DNA of 64,000 bases from NCBI GenBank assembly GCA_017472695.1, contig JAFUOQ010000003.1:45364-109363 (forward strand), in the 5' to 3' direction. Shown here in pieces: positions 43,635 through 52,085 of the stretch. The notes below the pieces were generated by a model, which was not told where the DNA came from, did no database searches, and saw only the letters and a list, made by a program, of their open reading frames with translations. The position numbers and the translations under genes were made by a program. Each line of letters begins with the position of its first letter. Within the stretch, counting starts at the first letter, position 1. Source of the stretch: Clostridia bacterium. GTDB taxonomy: Bacteria > Bacillota > Clostridia > Oscillospirales > CAG-272.

Positions 43635-43665
43635 ACAAGCTCCATAGAACAAATTTTGTAACTAT

Positions 43666-43694
43666 ATTATACACAAAATAACAAGAAAAGTCAA
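43666..43694 (-). promoter_or_regulatory. Promoter of the AraC gene
   Basis: TTGACT (43689-43694) and TATAAT (43666-43671) on the minus strand, 17-base spacer. Confidence 0.8.
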
Positions 43695-43752
43695 TACACT
43701 GTGTGATAAAATAAAATTGGATTATTAGAATTAAAATAAAGGAGATTTTAAT

Positions 43753-45411
43753 ATGAAGAAAAAAATCGTTTTATTTTTAGCCGTTATTAGTATTTTGACT
43801 TGTTTCTTTGCAATTTCTGCTGGTGCAGCTGTTTTGGATTCTTACGAAGAAAAAGCAATTCTCACATACGACGAAAGCGAGCTTGTAGTTTTTGACGATG
43901 GTGCTTCTTACCCATCTTACTACATTTTTGCAGATTCCGAGTCCTTCACAACCAATTATGAATGGTTGAACGAGAAAACTGGAAAAAGCTATTCTGATGC
44001 GAATGTTGTTGAGCTTTATGTTCCAACAGGCATTACAACTGGTGGATATTTTAAAAAGGACTCATCCTTTACTAAGCTTTTAAAGCTTAACACCGGTAAA
44101 ACATTGCAAAATACCAATGGCGACTTTTGGTACAACCAAACTCTTACCCATGTTACCTTTGGAGAAGGATTTACAAACGCGGGGCTATCCAAGTATTTCT
44201 TCAATGGTACAAAGGTAGAATATGTTATTTTTGATGACAACTCCGGCGTTTCCACCTTGCCTACTCAATTTTTTGCTAGTCACTCTACATTAAAGGGTAT
44301 ATATTTTGGAAAGTCCATAACAAACATCGGCTCAGGAACATTCCAAAGCATGAGCGCTTCAAACGTATTTTTGATGGACACTCCAACCTCAACCGAGCCT
44401 TCCGAGGTTTACTACTTCAAATCAGATTTACTTGAAGCGAACTTCTATGGATTTAGAACAAATGCGACAACTACTACTTGGGTTTTCCCTAGTGCAGTAA
44501 ATAGCCTTGCCAACATAAACATAGACTCAACAGCAAACATGCCAAAAAATTTTGTTTTCTTAACAAATGTTGCATCAAGCGTTTCTTTAAGCGATGCTAT
44601 TGGTAGTACAAAGCTAAACAACACAAATATTTATTTCCCTAACATTAATTCAGACAGTACCTCAAGCATGAGTGTTGCTCCAAAAACCACGTATTTCTTT
44701 GGAGATGGCAAAAAGGCTTCATTTAATGGTGGTTGGCAAGCATCTGTTGATATGGCAGAGTCAGACCACATTCACGACTTAGCAAGTGATGAGCATTTCG
44801 AGCCAACATGTGATAAAAACGGAGAGACAAACACATATTGCTTCTGTGGCAATCTCATTTCCTCTGTTGTCGTTTCAGCAAAGGGACACGACTACACCTT
44901 AAAGGAAAACGGTGTAGCACCTTCACGTTATTCTTATATATATGAAAATAACAACTATTTTTCAAACGCAACTGAGCAATTTAAGTGCCTAGATTGCGAT
45001 AGCCTATATTTAGGAGAAAAAATAGAAAACACCAACCTGTTTGATTCTCTTGGTTATTCTGCTCCTTTGGAAGGCGCTGTTGATAGCCTTTCATACTCTA
45101 TAAAAGTTAACCACTCCAATATAGAAAAATACCAAAAGGATTTTGATATCACTCTAAGATATGGCACTGTTGCGGCAGTTGGAAGCGCCCTTGGCTCTCC
45201 AATTTCAATTGTAAATGGAGAGATATCTACAATGTCGCAATCAATAGCTTGTGAAATGACCGAAACTCCTTATGTTTCTATAACAATAAAGATTATGAAT
45301 TTACCAAAAGCGACAAGCGTTAACTGTTGTGCATTTGCGATTGTAAATGACAAGGTTACTTACTTGGGCGATGGCAGCGTAGGCAACACGGCTGAGGAAA
45401 AACAAATATAA
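43753..45411 (+). CDS. Secreted protein with BspA-type leucine-rich-repeat-like segment
   Basis: A 552-residue secreted protein. It has a classical signal peptide (cleavage near residue 25, AISAGA). A central stretch resembles degenerate LRR_5 repeats (LTHVTFGEGFTNAGLSKYFF, LKGIYFGKSITNIGSGTFQS). A cysteine-rich patch follows (PTCDKNGETNTYCFCGN), a motif common in clostridial surface proteins, and then a beta-rich C-terminus. No lipobox, LPXTG or C-terminal membrane helix is visible, so it may be released or bound noncovalently. Function is unknown. It has its own terminator. Confidence 0.75.
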   Translation: MKKKIVLFLAVISILTCFFAISAGAAVLDSYEEKAILTYDESELVVFDDGASYPSYYIFADSESFTTNYEWLNEKTGKSYSDANVVELYVPTGITTGGYFKKDSSFTKLLKLNTGKTLQNTNGDFWYNQTLTHVTFGEGFTNAGLSKYFFNGTKVEYVIFDDNSGVSTLPTQFFASHSTLKGIYFGKSITNIGSGTFQSMSASNVFLMDTPTSTEPSEVYYFKSDLLEANFYGFRTNATTTTWVFPSAVNSLANINIDSTANMPKNFVFLTNVASSVSLSDAIGSTKLNNTNIYFPNINSDSTSSMSVAPKTTYFFGDGKKASFNGGWQASVDMAESDHIHDLASDEHFEPTCDKNGETNTYCFCGNLISSVVVSAKGHDYTLKENGVAPSRYSYIYENNNYFSNATEQFKCLDCDSLYLGEKIENTNLFDSLGYSAPLEGAVDSLSYSIKVNHSNIEKYQKDFDITLRYGTVAAVGSALGSPISIVNGEISTMSQSIACEMTETPYVSITIKIMNLPKATSVNCCAFAIVNDKVTYLGDGSVGNTAEEKQI

Positions 45412-45413
45412 TT

Positions 45414-45446
45414 AAAATGGACACATTTCTGTGTCCATTTTTCTTT
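45414..45446 (+). terminator. Intrinsic terminator after the secreted repeat protein
   Basis: AAAATGGACAC pairs with GTGTCCATTTT, then TTCTTTT. Confidence 0.9.
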
Positions 45447-45519
45447 TATGCCTTTCACTCTATTGCTTTTTTTGTTTCAAAATGATATAATTATAATACA
45501 CCATTTAAGGAGAATTAAA

Positions 45520-46212
45520 ATGAACTTTTCAGGATTTCAAAAGTTAACATTACTTGACTATCCAGGCAAGGTTGCGTGCACGCTTTTTACCTCTGGCTGT
45601 AATTTACGTTGTCCTTTTTGCCATAATGCAAGCTTGGTTACTCATATAGATAACTCTAATATATATAAAAAGGAAGAAATTCTTTCGTATCTCAAAAAGC
45701 GTACAGGAATTTTAGAGGGGGTTTGTATCACAGGTGGTGAGCCGCTTTTACAGCCTGAAATTGAGGATTTTATAAGTGAAGTAAAATCACTCGGTTACAG
45801 CGTAAAGCTTGATACTAATGGCTTTTTCCCTGACAAATTAATAAAATTGGTCGAAGGTGGACTTATAGATTATGTTGCGGTGGACTTCAAAAACTCTTAT
45901 GAAAAGTATCCAGTGACCACCGGAATTGAAAATTTAGATATCTCCCCTTTTAAGAAAACCGTTGAATTTTTACTTTCAGACAAGGTTGATTTTGAGTTCA
46001 GAACAACTGTAGTCGAAGGGATACACGAAACACAAGATATTGTGGAGATAGCTAAAACCATACAAGGGGCGCCGAGGTACTTTTTGCAGAGCTTTGTTGA
46101 CTCAGGTGATTTAATTTCGAACGGGCTTTGTGCAATTTCACCCGAAAATATGAAAAAAATGGCTCTTTTGGCGAGCACTTTTGTAACAAATACCAAAATT
46201 CGCGGAATTTGA
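45520..46212 (+). CDS. nrdG: Anaerobic ribonucleoside-triphosphate reductase activating protein (radical SAM)
   Basis: A 230-residue radical SAM activase. The start ATG at 45520 follows AAGGAG by seven bases. The 4Fe-4S motif is C27-x3-C31-x2-C34 (CNLRCPFCHN), and a glycine-rich SAM motif GGEPLL follows. It cleaves S-adenosylmethionine and installs the glycyl radical on NrdD. It belongs to the longer NrdG subtype (TIGR02495-like) rather than the short E. coli type. It lies directly before nrdD but is separated from it by a promoter and NrdR-like boxes. An NrdR-like sequence is also found inside this gene (46030-46045). Confidence 0.88.
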   Translation: MNFSGFQKLTLLDYPGKVACTLFTSGCNLRCPFCHNASLVTHIDNSNIYKKEEILSYLKKRTGILEGVCITGGEPLLQPEIEDFISEVKSLGYSVKLDTNGFFPDKLIKLVEGGLIDYVAVDFKNSYEKYPVTTGIENLDISPFKKTVEFLLSDKVDFEFRTTVVEGIHETQDIVEIAKTIQGAPRYFLQSFVDSGDLISNGLCAISPENMKKMALLASTFVTNTKIRGI

Positions 46213-46217
46213 TAAAA

Positions 46218-46271
46218 ACACAAGATATTGTTAAAAATCCTATTGACATAACACAAGATATGTGATATAAT
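46218..46271 (+). promoter_or_regulatory. nrdD promoter with two NrdR boxes
   Basis: Two NrdR-like boxes, ACACAAGATATTGTTA (46218-46233) and ACACAAGATATGTGAT (46251-46266), start 33 bases apart, about three helical turns, the spacing NrdR needs. A consensus promoter TTGACA (46243-46248), 17 bases, TATAAT (46266-46271) is overlapped by the second box. NrdR with dATP/ATP would therefore repress nrdD. The transcript has a leader of about 190 bases with a small TTGGTG/CACCAA hairpin near 46362-46382. Confidence 0.85.
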
Positions 46272-46464
46272 TGATTTCAACACCGTAAAAAATTATGTCA
46301 CATTTTGTCTTTTGTGGGCTAAAATACCTGTAATACAAGGCTTTTGAGACATTTTAAAAAATCTTGGTGTTTTTTTGCACCAATCTAGGCAATAGTAATT
46401 TGGGCAAAATCAATATATAGTTTTAGCAAAAAATAAAAATACGAGAAAAAGAAGGAGAAAAATT

Positions 46465-48834
46465 ATGTACAATGTAGTTAAGCGTGACGGCAAAATAGTT
46501 GATTTTAACATTAAGAAAATCAGCGAAGCTATTATTCAAGCATTTGACGCATGTCAAAAGCAATTTAATCAAGATGTTATCGATTTCTTGGCTTTAAAGG
46601 TTACTGCCGAGTTCGAACCAAAAATAGAAAATGGAAAAATCTCTGTTGAGAACATTCAGGACTCTGTTGAGTCTGTTCTTATCAAGGCTGGTTACGACGA
46701 TGTTGCAAAGGCATACATCATCTACCGTCGTCAAAGAGAAAAAATCCGTAACATTAATGCTACAATGGTTGACTATAAGGCAATCATTGACAACTATCTA
46801 AACATCAACGACTGGAGAGTTAAGGAGAACTCAACTGTTACCTACTCTGTTGGTGGTCTTATCCTTTCAAACTCCGGTGCAGTTACTGCTAACTACTGGC
46901 TATCCGAGATTTACGATGACGAAATCGGAAATGCTCACCGTAATGCAGACATTCACATTCACGACCTTTCAATGCTCACAGGCTACTGTGCCGGTTGGTC
47001 ACTAAAGCAACTTATTCAAGAAGGTCTTGGCGGTGTTACTGGTAAGATTACATCAGCTCCTGCATCACACCTTTCTACTCTTTGCAACCAAATGGTTAAC
47101 TTCCTTGGTATCATGCAAAACGAGTGGGCTGGCGCTCAAGCGTTCTCCTCATTTGACACATACCTTGCTCCTTTCGTAAAGGTTGATAACCTTTCATATA
47201 AAGAGGTTAAGCAATGCATCCAATCCTTCGTTTACGGTGTTAACACACCTTCTCGTTGGGGTACACAAGCTCCATTCTCCAACATCACTCTTGACTGGAC
47301 AGTTCCAGCTGACTTGGCTGAGCTAAACTGTATCATAGGTGGTAAAGAGGTTGACTTCAAGTACAAGGATTGTAAGAAGGAAATGGACATGGTCAACAAG
47401 GCATTCATCGAGATTATGATCGAGGGTGACGCAAACGGCCGTGGCTTCCAATACCCAATCCCAACATACTCAATCACAAGAGATTTTGACTGGTCAGAAA
47501 CAGAAAACAACAAGCTTCTATTTGAAATGACCGCTAAATATGGTACACCTTACTTCTCCAACTACATCAACAGTGATATGGAGCCAAGTGACGTTCGTTC
47601 AATGTGCTGTCGTCTCCGTCTTGACCTCCGTGAGCTCCGTAAAAAATCCGGTGGCTTCTTTGGTAGTGGTGAGTCAACAGGTTCAGTTGGTGTTGTTACA
47701 ATCAACATGCCAAGAATTGCTTACCTTGCAACAGACGAAGAGGATTTCTATGCTCGTCTTGACAGACTCATGGACATCTCTGCTCGTTCACTAAAGGTTA
47801 AGAGAACAGTTATTACAAGACTTCTTGAAAATGGTCTTTACCCATACACAAAGAGATACCTCGGCACATTTGCTAACCACTTCTCCACTATCGGTCTTGT
47901 TGGTATGAATGAGGCTTGTCTCAATGCTAAATGGATTAGAGAAAACCTAACACAAGAAAAGGCTCAAGAGTTTACTAAAGAGGTTCTCAACCACATGAGA
48001 GAAAAGCTCTCCGACTATCAAGAGAAGTACGGCGACCTTTACAACCTCGAGGCTACTCCTGCTGAATCAACATCATTCCGTCTTGCTAAGCACGACAAGA
48101 AGCACTTCCCTGACATCATTACAGCTGCAAAGACAGAGGACGATACTCCTTACTACACTAACTCCTCACACTTGCCTGTTGGATATACAGAAGATATCTT
48201 CACTGCTCTTGATATTCAAGACGAGCTACAAACGCTTTATACATCAGGTACTGTATTCCATGCATTCCTTGGTGAAAAGCTTCCTGATTGGAAGGCTGCT
48301 GCCAACCTTGTAAGAAAGATTGCAGAAAACTACAAGCTTCCATACTACACAATGTCACCAACATACTCTGTATGTAAGAACCATGGTTACATCGCTGGCG
48401 AGCACTATTCTTGCCCAGAATGTAAGTCAAGAACAGAGGTTTATAGCCGTATTACTGGTTACTACCGTCCTGTTCAAAACTGGAACGATGGTAAGGCTCA
48501 AGAGTACAAGGACAGACTTGTTTACAACATCGAAACATCAAAATTAAACAAGGCTGAAAAGGTTGAAGCAAAGGTAGAAGAGGCTTGCGAATGCCAAGCT
48601 AATGCAAACGACGGCATTTATCTCTTTACAACAGCTACATGTCCTAACTGTAAGATCGCTTGCTCATTCCTTGATAAAGCAGGCGTTAAGTACGATAAGC
48701 TTCTAGCTAACGAAAACAAGGAGCTTGTTGAGGAGCTAGGAATTAAGGCTGCTCCAACACTTGTTGTAATTGAAGGTGGAAATGTTGCAAAATATGCAGG
48801 CGTTTCTGAAATTAAAAAGTATCTTGGCGCATAA
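46465..48834 (+). CDS. nrdD: Anaerobic ribonucleoside-triphosphate reductase with C-terminal glutaredoxin-like domain
   Basis: A 789-residue class III ribonucleotide reductase that makes dNTPs without oxygen. Residues 1-93 are an ATP cone for allosteric control. The catalytic barrel follows, with the C-terminal zinc site (C about 637 and CPEC about 651-654) and the glycyl radical loop RITGYYR (Gly near 664). After residue 705 an extra domain of about 80 residues has a glutaredoxin/thioredoxin pattern with CPNC (about 727-730) and APTLVVIEGG. That fusion could supply reducing power to the enzyme. nrdG lies upstream and trxB downstream, making a full electron path. Confidence 0.93.
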   Translation: MYNVVKRDGKIVDFNIKKISEAIIQAFDACQKQFNQDVIDFLALKVTAEFEPKIENGKISVENIQDSVESVLIKAGYDDVAKAYIIYRRQREKIRNINATMVDYKAIIDNYLNINDWRVKENSTVTYSVGGLILSNSGAVTANYWLSEIYDDEIGNAHRNADIHIHDLSMLTGYCAGWSLKQLIQEGLGGVTGKITSAPASHLSTLCNQMVNFLGIMQNEWAGAQAFSSFDTYLAPFVKVDNLSYKEVKQCIQSFVYGVNTPSRWGTQAPFSNITLDWTVPADLAELNCIIGGKEVDFKYKDCKKEMDMVNKAFIEIMIEGDANGRGFQYPIPTYSITRDFDWSETENNKLLFEMTAKYGTPYFSNYINSDMEPSDVRSMCCRLRLDLRELRKKSGGFFGSGESTGSVGVVTINMPRIAYLATDEEDFYARLDRLMDISARSLKVKRTVITRLLENGLYPYTKRYLGTFANHFSTIGLVGMNEACLNAKWIRENLTQEKAQEFTKEVLNHMREKLSDYQEKYGDLYNLEATPAESTSFRLAKHDKKHFPDIITAAKTEDDTPYYTNSSHLPVGYTEDIFTALDIQDELQTLYTSGTVFHAFLGEKLPDWKAAANLVRKIAENYKLPYYTMSPTYSVCKNHGYIAGEHYSCPECKSRTEVYSRITGYYRPVQNWNDGKAQEYKDRLVYNIETSKLNKAEKVEAKVEEACECQANANDGIYLFTTATCPNCKIACSFLDKAGVKYDKLLANENKELVEELGIKAAPTLVVIEGGNVAKYAGVSEIKKYLGA

Positions 48835-48846
48835 TAATTAAAAAGT

Positions 48847-48884
48847 TAATAGGGTGTTGGCATTAGCAAACACCCTATTTTATC
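48847..48884 (+). terminator. Terminator between nrdD and trxB
   Basis: ATAGGGTGTT pairs with AACACCCTAT, followed by TTTAT. Some read-through into trxB is possible. Confidence 0.8.
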
Positions 48885-48913
48885 CTAATCTAATAAAAGG
48901 AAGGATTTATATT

Positions 48914-49816
48914 ATGATATATGACGTTGTAATTATCGGTGGTGGACCCGCCGGCTTAACAGCGGCACTGTACGCAAGACGCGCAAACAAAACCGTTTTA
49001 GTAATTGAAAAGGCTACCTTTGGTGGACAAATCACCTATTCTCCAAAGGTTGAAAACATTCCTGGCTTTGTAGCTCTTTCAGGAAATGAATTTGCTGAAA
49101 AAATGATTGAACAAGTTATGGAACAAGGCGCTGATATTGAATGTGCAGAGGTTTTAGAGGTTATCGACGGCGATATTAAAGCTGTTAAAACTGACTCCGG
49201 CGATTTTGAGGGCAAGAGTGTTATTGTAGCAACTGGTGCTAAACATCGCAGACTTGGTCTTGAACGCGAAGAACAATTCATTGGTGATGGCATTTCCTTC
49301 TGTGCAGTTTGTGACGGTGCTTTTTACACAGGCAAAACCGTTGCTGTTATCGGTGGTGGTAACTCTGCACTTCAAGAGGCACTTATGCTTTCTGACCTTT
49401 GCAAAAAGGTTTATGTTGTTCAAAATCTTGACTATTTAACAGGCGAAAAGAAGCTTGCCGACCTTTTGAGTCAAAAGGATAATGTTGAGGTTATTCTTGG
49501 CACAACAGTTGAGTCTCTTATGGGTGATAGCTCACTTGATGGAATAGTTGTTAAAAAGGGCGAGGAAAGAAAAACTCTGCTTATTGATGGTATGTTTGTG
49601 GCTATTGGTCTTATTCCTCAAAACGAGATTGTGGCTGATTTGATAGCACTAAACTCTTATGGCTATGTAGATGCTACAGAGAACTGTTTAACTGACAAAA
49701 AAGGCATTTTTGTAGCCGGTGACTGCCGTTCCAAGCGTATTCGTCAGGTTGCAACTGCTTGCTCTGATGGTGCAGTGGCGGCGTTGGCAGCTTGTGACTA
49801 CGTTGACTCATTATAA
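48914..49816 (+). CDS. trxB: Thioredoxin reductase
   Basis: A 300-residue FAD/NADPH enzyme. The start ATG at 48914 follows GGAAGGA. The N-terminal FAD motif is GGGPAGL, the NADP motif GGGNSALQEA, and the redox pair C130-A-V-C133 (CAVCDG). The C-terminal FAD motif is GIFVAGDCR. It would reduce thioredoxins or the glutaredoxin-like tail of NrdD, and possibly feed the exported thioredoxin system. It sits 79 bases after nrdD with a terminator between. Confidence 0.92.
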   Translation: MIYDVVIIGGGPAGLTAALYARRANKTVLVIEKATFGGQITYSPKVENIPGFVALSGNEFAEKMIEQVMEQGADIECAEVLEVIDGDIKAVKTDSGDFEGKSVIVATGAKHRRLGLEREEQFIGDGISFCAVCDGAFYTGKTVAVIGGGNSALQEALMLSDLCKKVYVVQNLDYLTGEKKLADLLSQKDNVEVILGTTVESLMGDSSLDGIVVKKGEERKTLLIDGMFVAIGLIPQNEIVADLIALNSYGYVDATENCLTDKKGIFVAGDCRSKRIRQVATACSDGAVAALAACDYVDSL

Positions 49817-49889
49817 TAAAAAAGCCCATGAGCATAATGGCTGTTGTCCTTATCGGAGAAATAAAATAAGGGTATGGGCATAGCCCGAT

Positions 49890-49908
49890 GCATTTGTTAA
49901 ACAAATGC
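49890..49908 (+). other. Perfect hairpin GCATTTGTT/AACAAATGC
   Basis: A nine-bp inverted repeat with one central base, part of the dense secondary structure downstream of trxB. Confidence 0.7.
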
Positions 49909-49930
49909 GAAACTGGCAATAAAAGCAGAA

Positions 49931-49985
49931 GAGAGAGTAACACGGTTACAAAATTCCGTGAAACTCTCTCTTCTCTGTTTTTTAG
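49931..49985 (+). terminator. Terminator after trxB
   Basis: GAGAGAGT..CACGG pairs with CCGTG..ACTCTCTC around a ten-base loop, then a T-rich TTCTCTGTTTTTT run. Confidence 0.8.
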
Positions 49986-50189
49986 TGATATTCTTTGCTC
50001 TCGCAAAGAGTGATATTATCGCTAACGCGATAGTGATATTGAAGCCTTGCGGCTTCAGTGATATTCTATTCGCCTCAAAAACTCGCGAAGCGAATACCAC
50101 TCGGCGTAAGCCGAATATCACTGCGTAGCAATATCACTCGCCGCAGGCGAATAGAACTGGCGTGATACTCCGATAAGAGTATCACGCCA
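49984..50189. repeat. Array of short palindromes separated by AGTGATATT / AATATCACT
   Basis: AGTGATATT occurs at 49984, 50009, 50032 and 50057; its reverse complement AATATCACT at 50114 and 50130. Between them lie short GC-rich palindromes, each different: CTTTGC-GCAAAG, ATCGC-GCGAT, GAAGCC-GGCTTC, a CTATTCGC-GCGAATA unit, CGGC-GCCG, GC-GC, CGCC-GGCG. A last perfect hairpin TGGCGTGATACTC/GAGTATCACGCCA (50158-50189) closes the array. Constant spacers with changing palindromes look like a modular repeat, not a gene. It is not a CRISPR array, because the constant parts are only nine bases. Confidence 0.8.
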
Positions 50190-50282
50190 ATTAGCTCAAG
50201 GGTTTTTTTATTTATGGCAAAATATTACTATAAAAATCTTAAACAAGAATAAACAAAAATGAGTATTTTTTATGATATTATG

Positions 50283-50311
50283 TTGACTATTGAATAAAAA
50301 GGTGGTATAAT
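50283..50311 (+). promoter_or_regulatory. Promoter of the glycine-riboswitch transcript
   Basis: TTGACT (50283-50288), 17 bases, TATAAT (50306-50311), ahead of the riboswitch. Confidence 0.85.
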
Positions 50312-50324
50312 TTATAAAAAATAA

Positions 50325-50445
50325 TATTCGTTGAAGTTGTCGGGGAAGCTCGGCAATCGAGAAAACTCTGGAGAATCCCGTAAAATCGGGTGCCGAAGGT
50401 GCAAGGCATGAGCCGAATCTCTCAGGCAAAAGGATAGAGGAAATT
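50325..50445 (+). ncRNA. Glycine riboswitch
   Basis: The conserved aptamer strings are present in order: ACTCTGGAGA (about 50365), GGTGCCGAAGGTGCAA (about 50389-50404), and TCTCTCAGGCAAAAGGA (50418-50434) followed by TAGAGG. One full aptamer is visible. The preceding 35 bases may be a degenerate second one. It controls the alanine/glycine symporter through the terminator at 50475-50506. Confidence 0.92.
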
Positions 50446-50474
50446 TAGTATATCTTTTGTATATCTTTATTTTT

Positions 50475-50508
50475 GGAGTTGCTGTTTTTTAGCAACTCTT
50501 TCTTTTTT
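50475..50508 (+). terminator. Riboswitch-controlled terminator
   Basis: GGAGTTGCT pairs with AGCAACTC around a T-rich loop, then TTTCTTTTTT. It sits between aptamer and start codon, as the expression platform. Confidence 0.85.
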
Positions 50509-50523
50509 AGTAAAGGAGCTTTT

Positions 50524-51954
50524 ATGAAAGAATTTTTAGATGGTGTTTTAAACGTAGTCAAAACAATTAACGCATATTCCTCCGACTATATTTTGGTAAT
50601 TTTGCTAATTGCTGTGGGCTTGTATTTCACAATAAGGACACGCTTTGTGCAGGTGCGGTGCTTTGGCGAGGGGCTTAAAAAGGTTTTTGGCGGTTTTTCG
50701 TTTCACGGCAAGGGACAAAAAAGTGGTATAAGCTCGTTTCAGGCACTTGCAACTGCTGCTGCGGCTCAGGTTGGCACAGGTAATATTATAGGTGCTAGTG
50801 CGGCTATTTTAGTAGGTGGACCGGGTGCTATTTTTTGGATGTGGGTAATTGCCTTTTTTGGTATGGCAACTATGTATTCCGAGGCTGTTTTATCACAAAA
50901 GACACGTAAGGTTGAAGCTGACGGCACTGTGCTTGGTGGGCCTGTTTACTATATAAAAACCGCTTTCAAGGGCAAATTTGGCAAAATACTTGCAGGATTT
51001 TTTGCAGTCTCGTGTATCCTTGCCCTTGGCTTTATGGGTTCTATGGTGCAATCAAACTCCATAGGCGAAACAAGCAATAATGCTTTTAAAATTCCTGCAT
51101 GGGTTATTGGTATTATAGTAGCGGTGCTTTCTGCTGTTATTTTCATTGGTGGCATTAAAAGAATCGCATCCGTTACTGAAAAATTAGTTCCATTTATGGC
51201 AATTTTGTATATTGTGCTTTGCTTAATTGTTATTTGCGCAAAAATTACATATTTACCAGAAGCCTTTGGTATGATTTTTAAATATGCGTTTAATCCACAG
51301 GCAATTTTGGGTGGTGGTTTTGGCATGGCTCTAAAGGCAGCAATTAGCCAAGGTGCAAAGCGCGGGCTGTTCTCCAATGAGGCAGGCATGGGCTCAACCC
51401 CTCATGCACACGCGCTCGCAAATGTTAAAAGCCCACACGACCAAGGCGTTGTTGCTATGATGGGTGTGTTTATTGATACATTCATTGTTTTATCAATTAC
51501 AGCAACCACAATTATTATTACTCTTTACGCAGGCGGTGGTATTCTCGCTGACGGAAGTGAGGTGGATGTTGACAAGAGCAATATGGCACAGCTTGCCTTT
51601 GGTACAGTATTCGGTAATACAGCAGGCGGCATACTTGTGGCTATATGTCTATTCTTTTTCGCCTTCTCTACCATTATCGGCTGGAATCTTTTTGGAAAGG
51701 TAAACTTCACATATCTTTTCGGTAAAAGGTCTGCTATCATTTATTCGATTCTTTCAATTATATTTATCTTCCTTGGCTCTTGTCTTTCAAACGAGCTGGT
51801 CTGGGAATTAACTGACCTATTTAACTATATTATGGTAATCCCTAACGTAATAGCTATGATAGCACTTACCAAGCTAGTCGTTGATGAGGTAAAAAGTGCA
51901 AGGGTAAGAAAAAAGCAAGAAGCAATCAACAAGCTAGAAGATGGTAAGAATTAA
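50524..51954 (+). CDS. Sodium:alanine/glycine symporter (AGCS family)
   Basis: A 476-residue polytopic carrier that imports alanine or glycine with sodium ions. The start ATG at 50524 follows AAAGGAGC. AGCS signatures are seen: FQALATAAAAQVGTGNIIGA near residue 77 and GLFSNEAGMGSTPHAHA near 290. About ten to eleven membrane helices are predicted by eye. Control by the glycine riboswitch upstream strongly supports glycine transport. The terminator downstream makes it a single-gene unit. Confidence 0.93.
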   Translation: MKEFLDGVLNVVKTINAYSSDYILVILLIAVGLYFTIRTRFVQVRCFGEGLKKVFGGFSFHGKGQKSGISSFQALATAAAAQVGTGNIIGASAAILVGGPGAIFWMWVIAFFGMATMYSEAVLSQKTRKVEADGTVLGGPVYYIKTAFKGKFGKILAGFFAVSCILALGFMGSMVQSNSIGETSNNAFKIPAWVIGIIVAVLSAVIFIGGIKRIASVTEKLVPFMAILYIVLCLIVICAKITYLPEAFGMIFKYAFNPQAILGGGFGMALKAAISQGAKRGLFSNEAGMGSTPHAHALANVKSPHDQGVVAMMGVFIDTFIVLSITATTIIITLYAGGGILADGSEVDVDKSNMAQLAFGTVFGNTAGGILVAICLFFFAFSTIIGWNLFGKVNFTYLFGKRSAIIYSILSIIFIFLGSCLSNELVWELTDLFNYIMVIPNVIAMIALTKLVVDEVKSARVRKKQEAINKLEDGKN

Positions 51955-51963
51955 TTTTGCATT

Positions 51964-51996
51964 TGGGCGCTCTGCATTTTGCAGGTCGCCTTTTTG
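51964..51996 (+). terminator. Terminator after the symporter gene
   Basis: GGGCG..CTGCA pairs with TGCAG..CGCC, with a small internal mismatch, then TTTTTGC and T-rich sequence. Confidence 0.7.
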
Positions 51997-52029
51997 CTTT
52001 CTTTTTTATTTAAAATCTTTGTTATGATA

Positions 52030-52058
52030 TTGAAAAATTTAACCACGTGTGTTATAAT
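52030..52058 (+). promoter_or_regulatory. Promoter of the DUF308 gene
   Basis: TTGAAA (52030-52035), 17 bases, TATAAT (52053-52058), 28 bases before the ATG. Confidence 0.75.
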
Positions 52059-52085
52059 TAGTAAAAAATTTTATTTGAGGTGTTT

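Noticed and set aside
46272-46464. Riboswitch in the long nrdD leader
   Set aside because: Apart from a six-base-pair TTGGTG/CACCAA stem, no cobalamin-type or other known aptamer motif is visible; NrdR boxes explain regulation.
49984-50149. Possible CRISPR array
   Set aside because: The constant string is only nine bases, it reverses orientation, and the intervening units are themselves palindromes of 7-30 bases. No cas gene is near.
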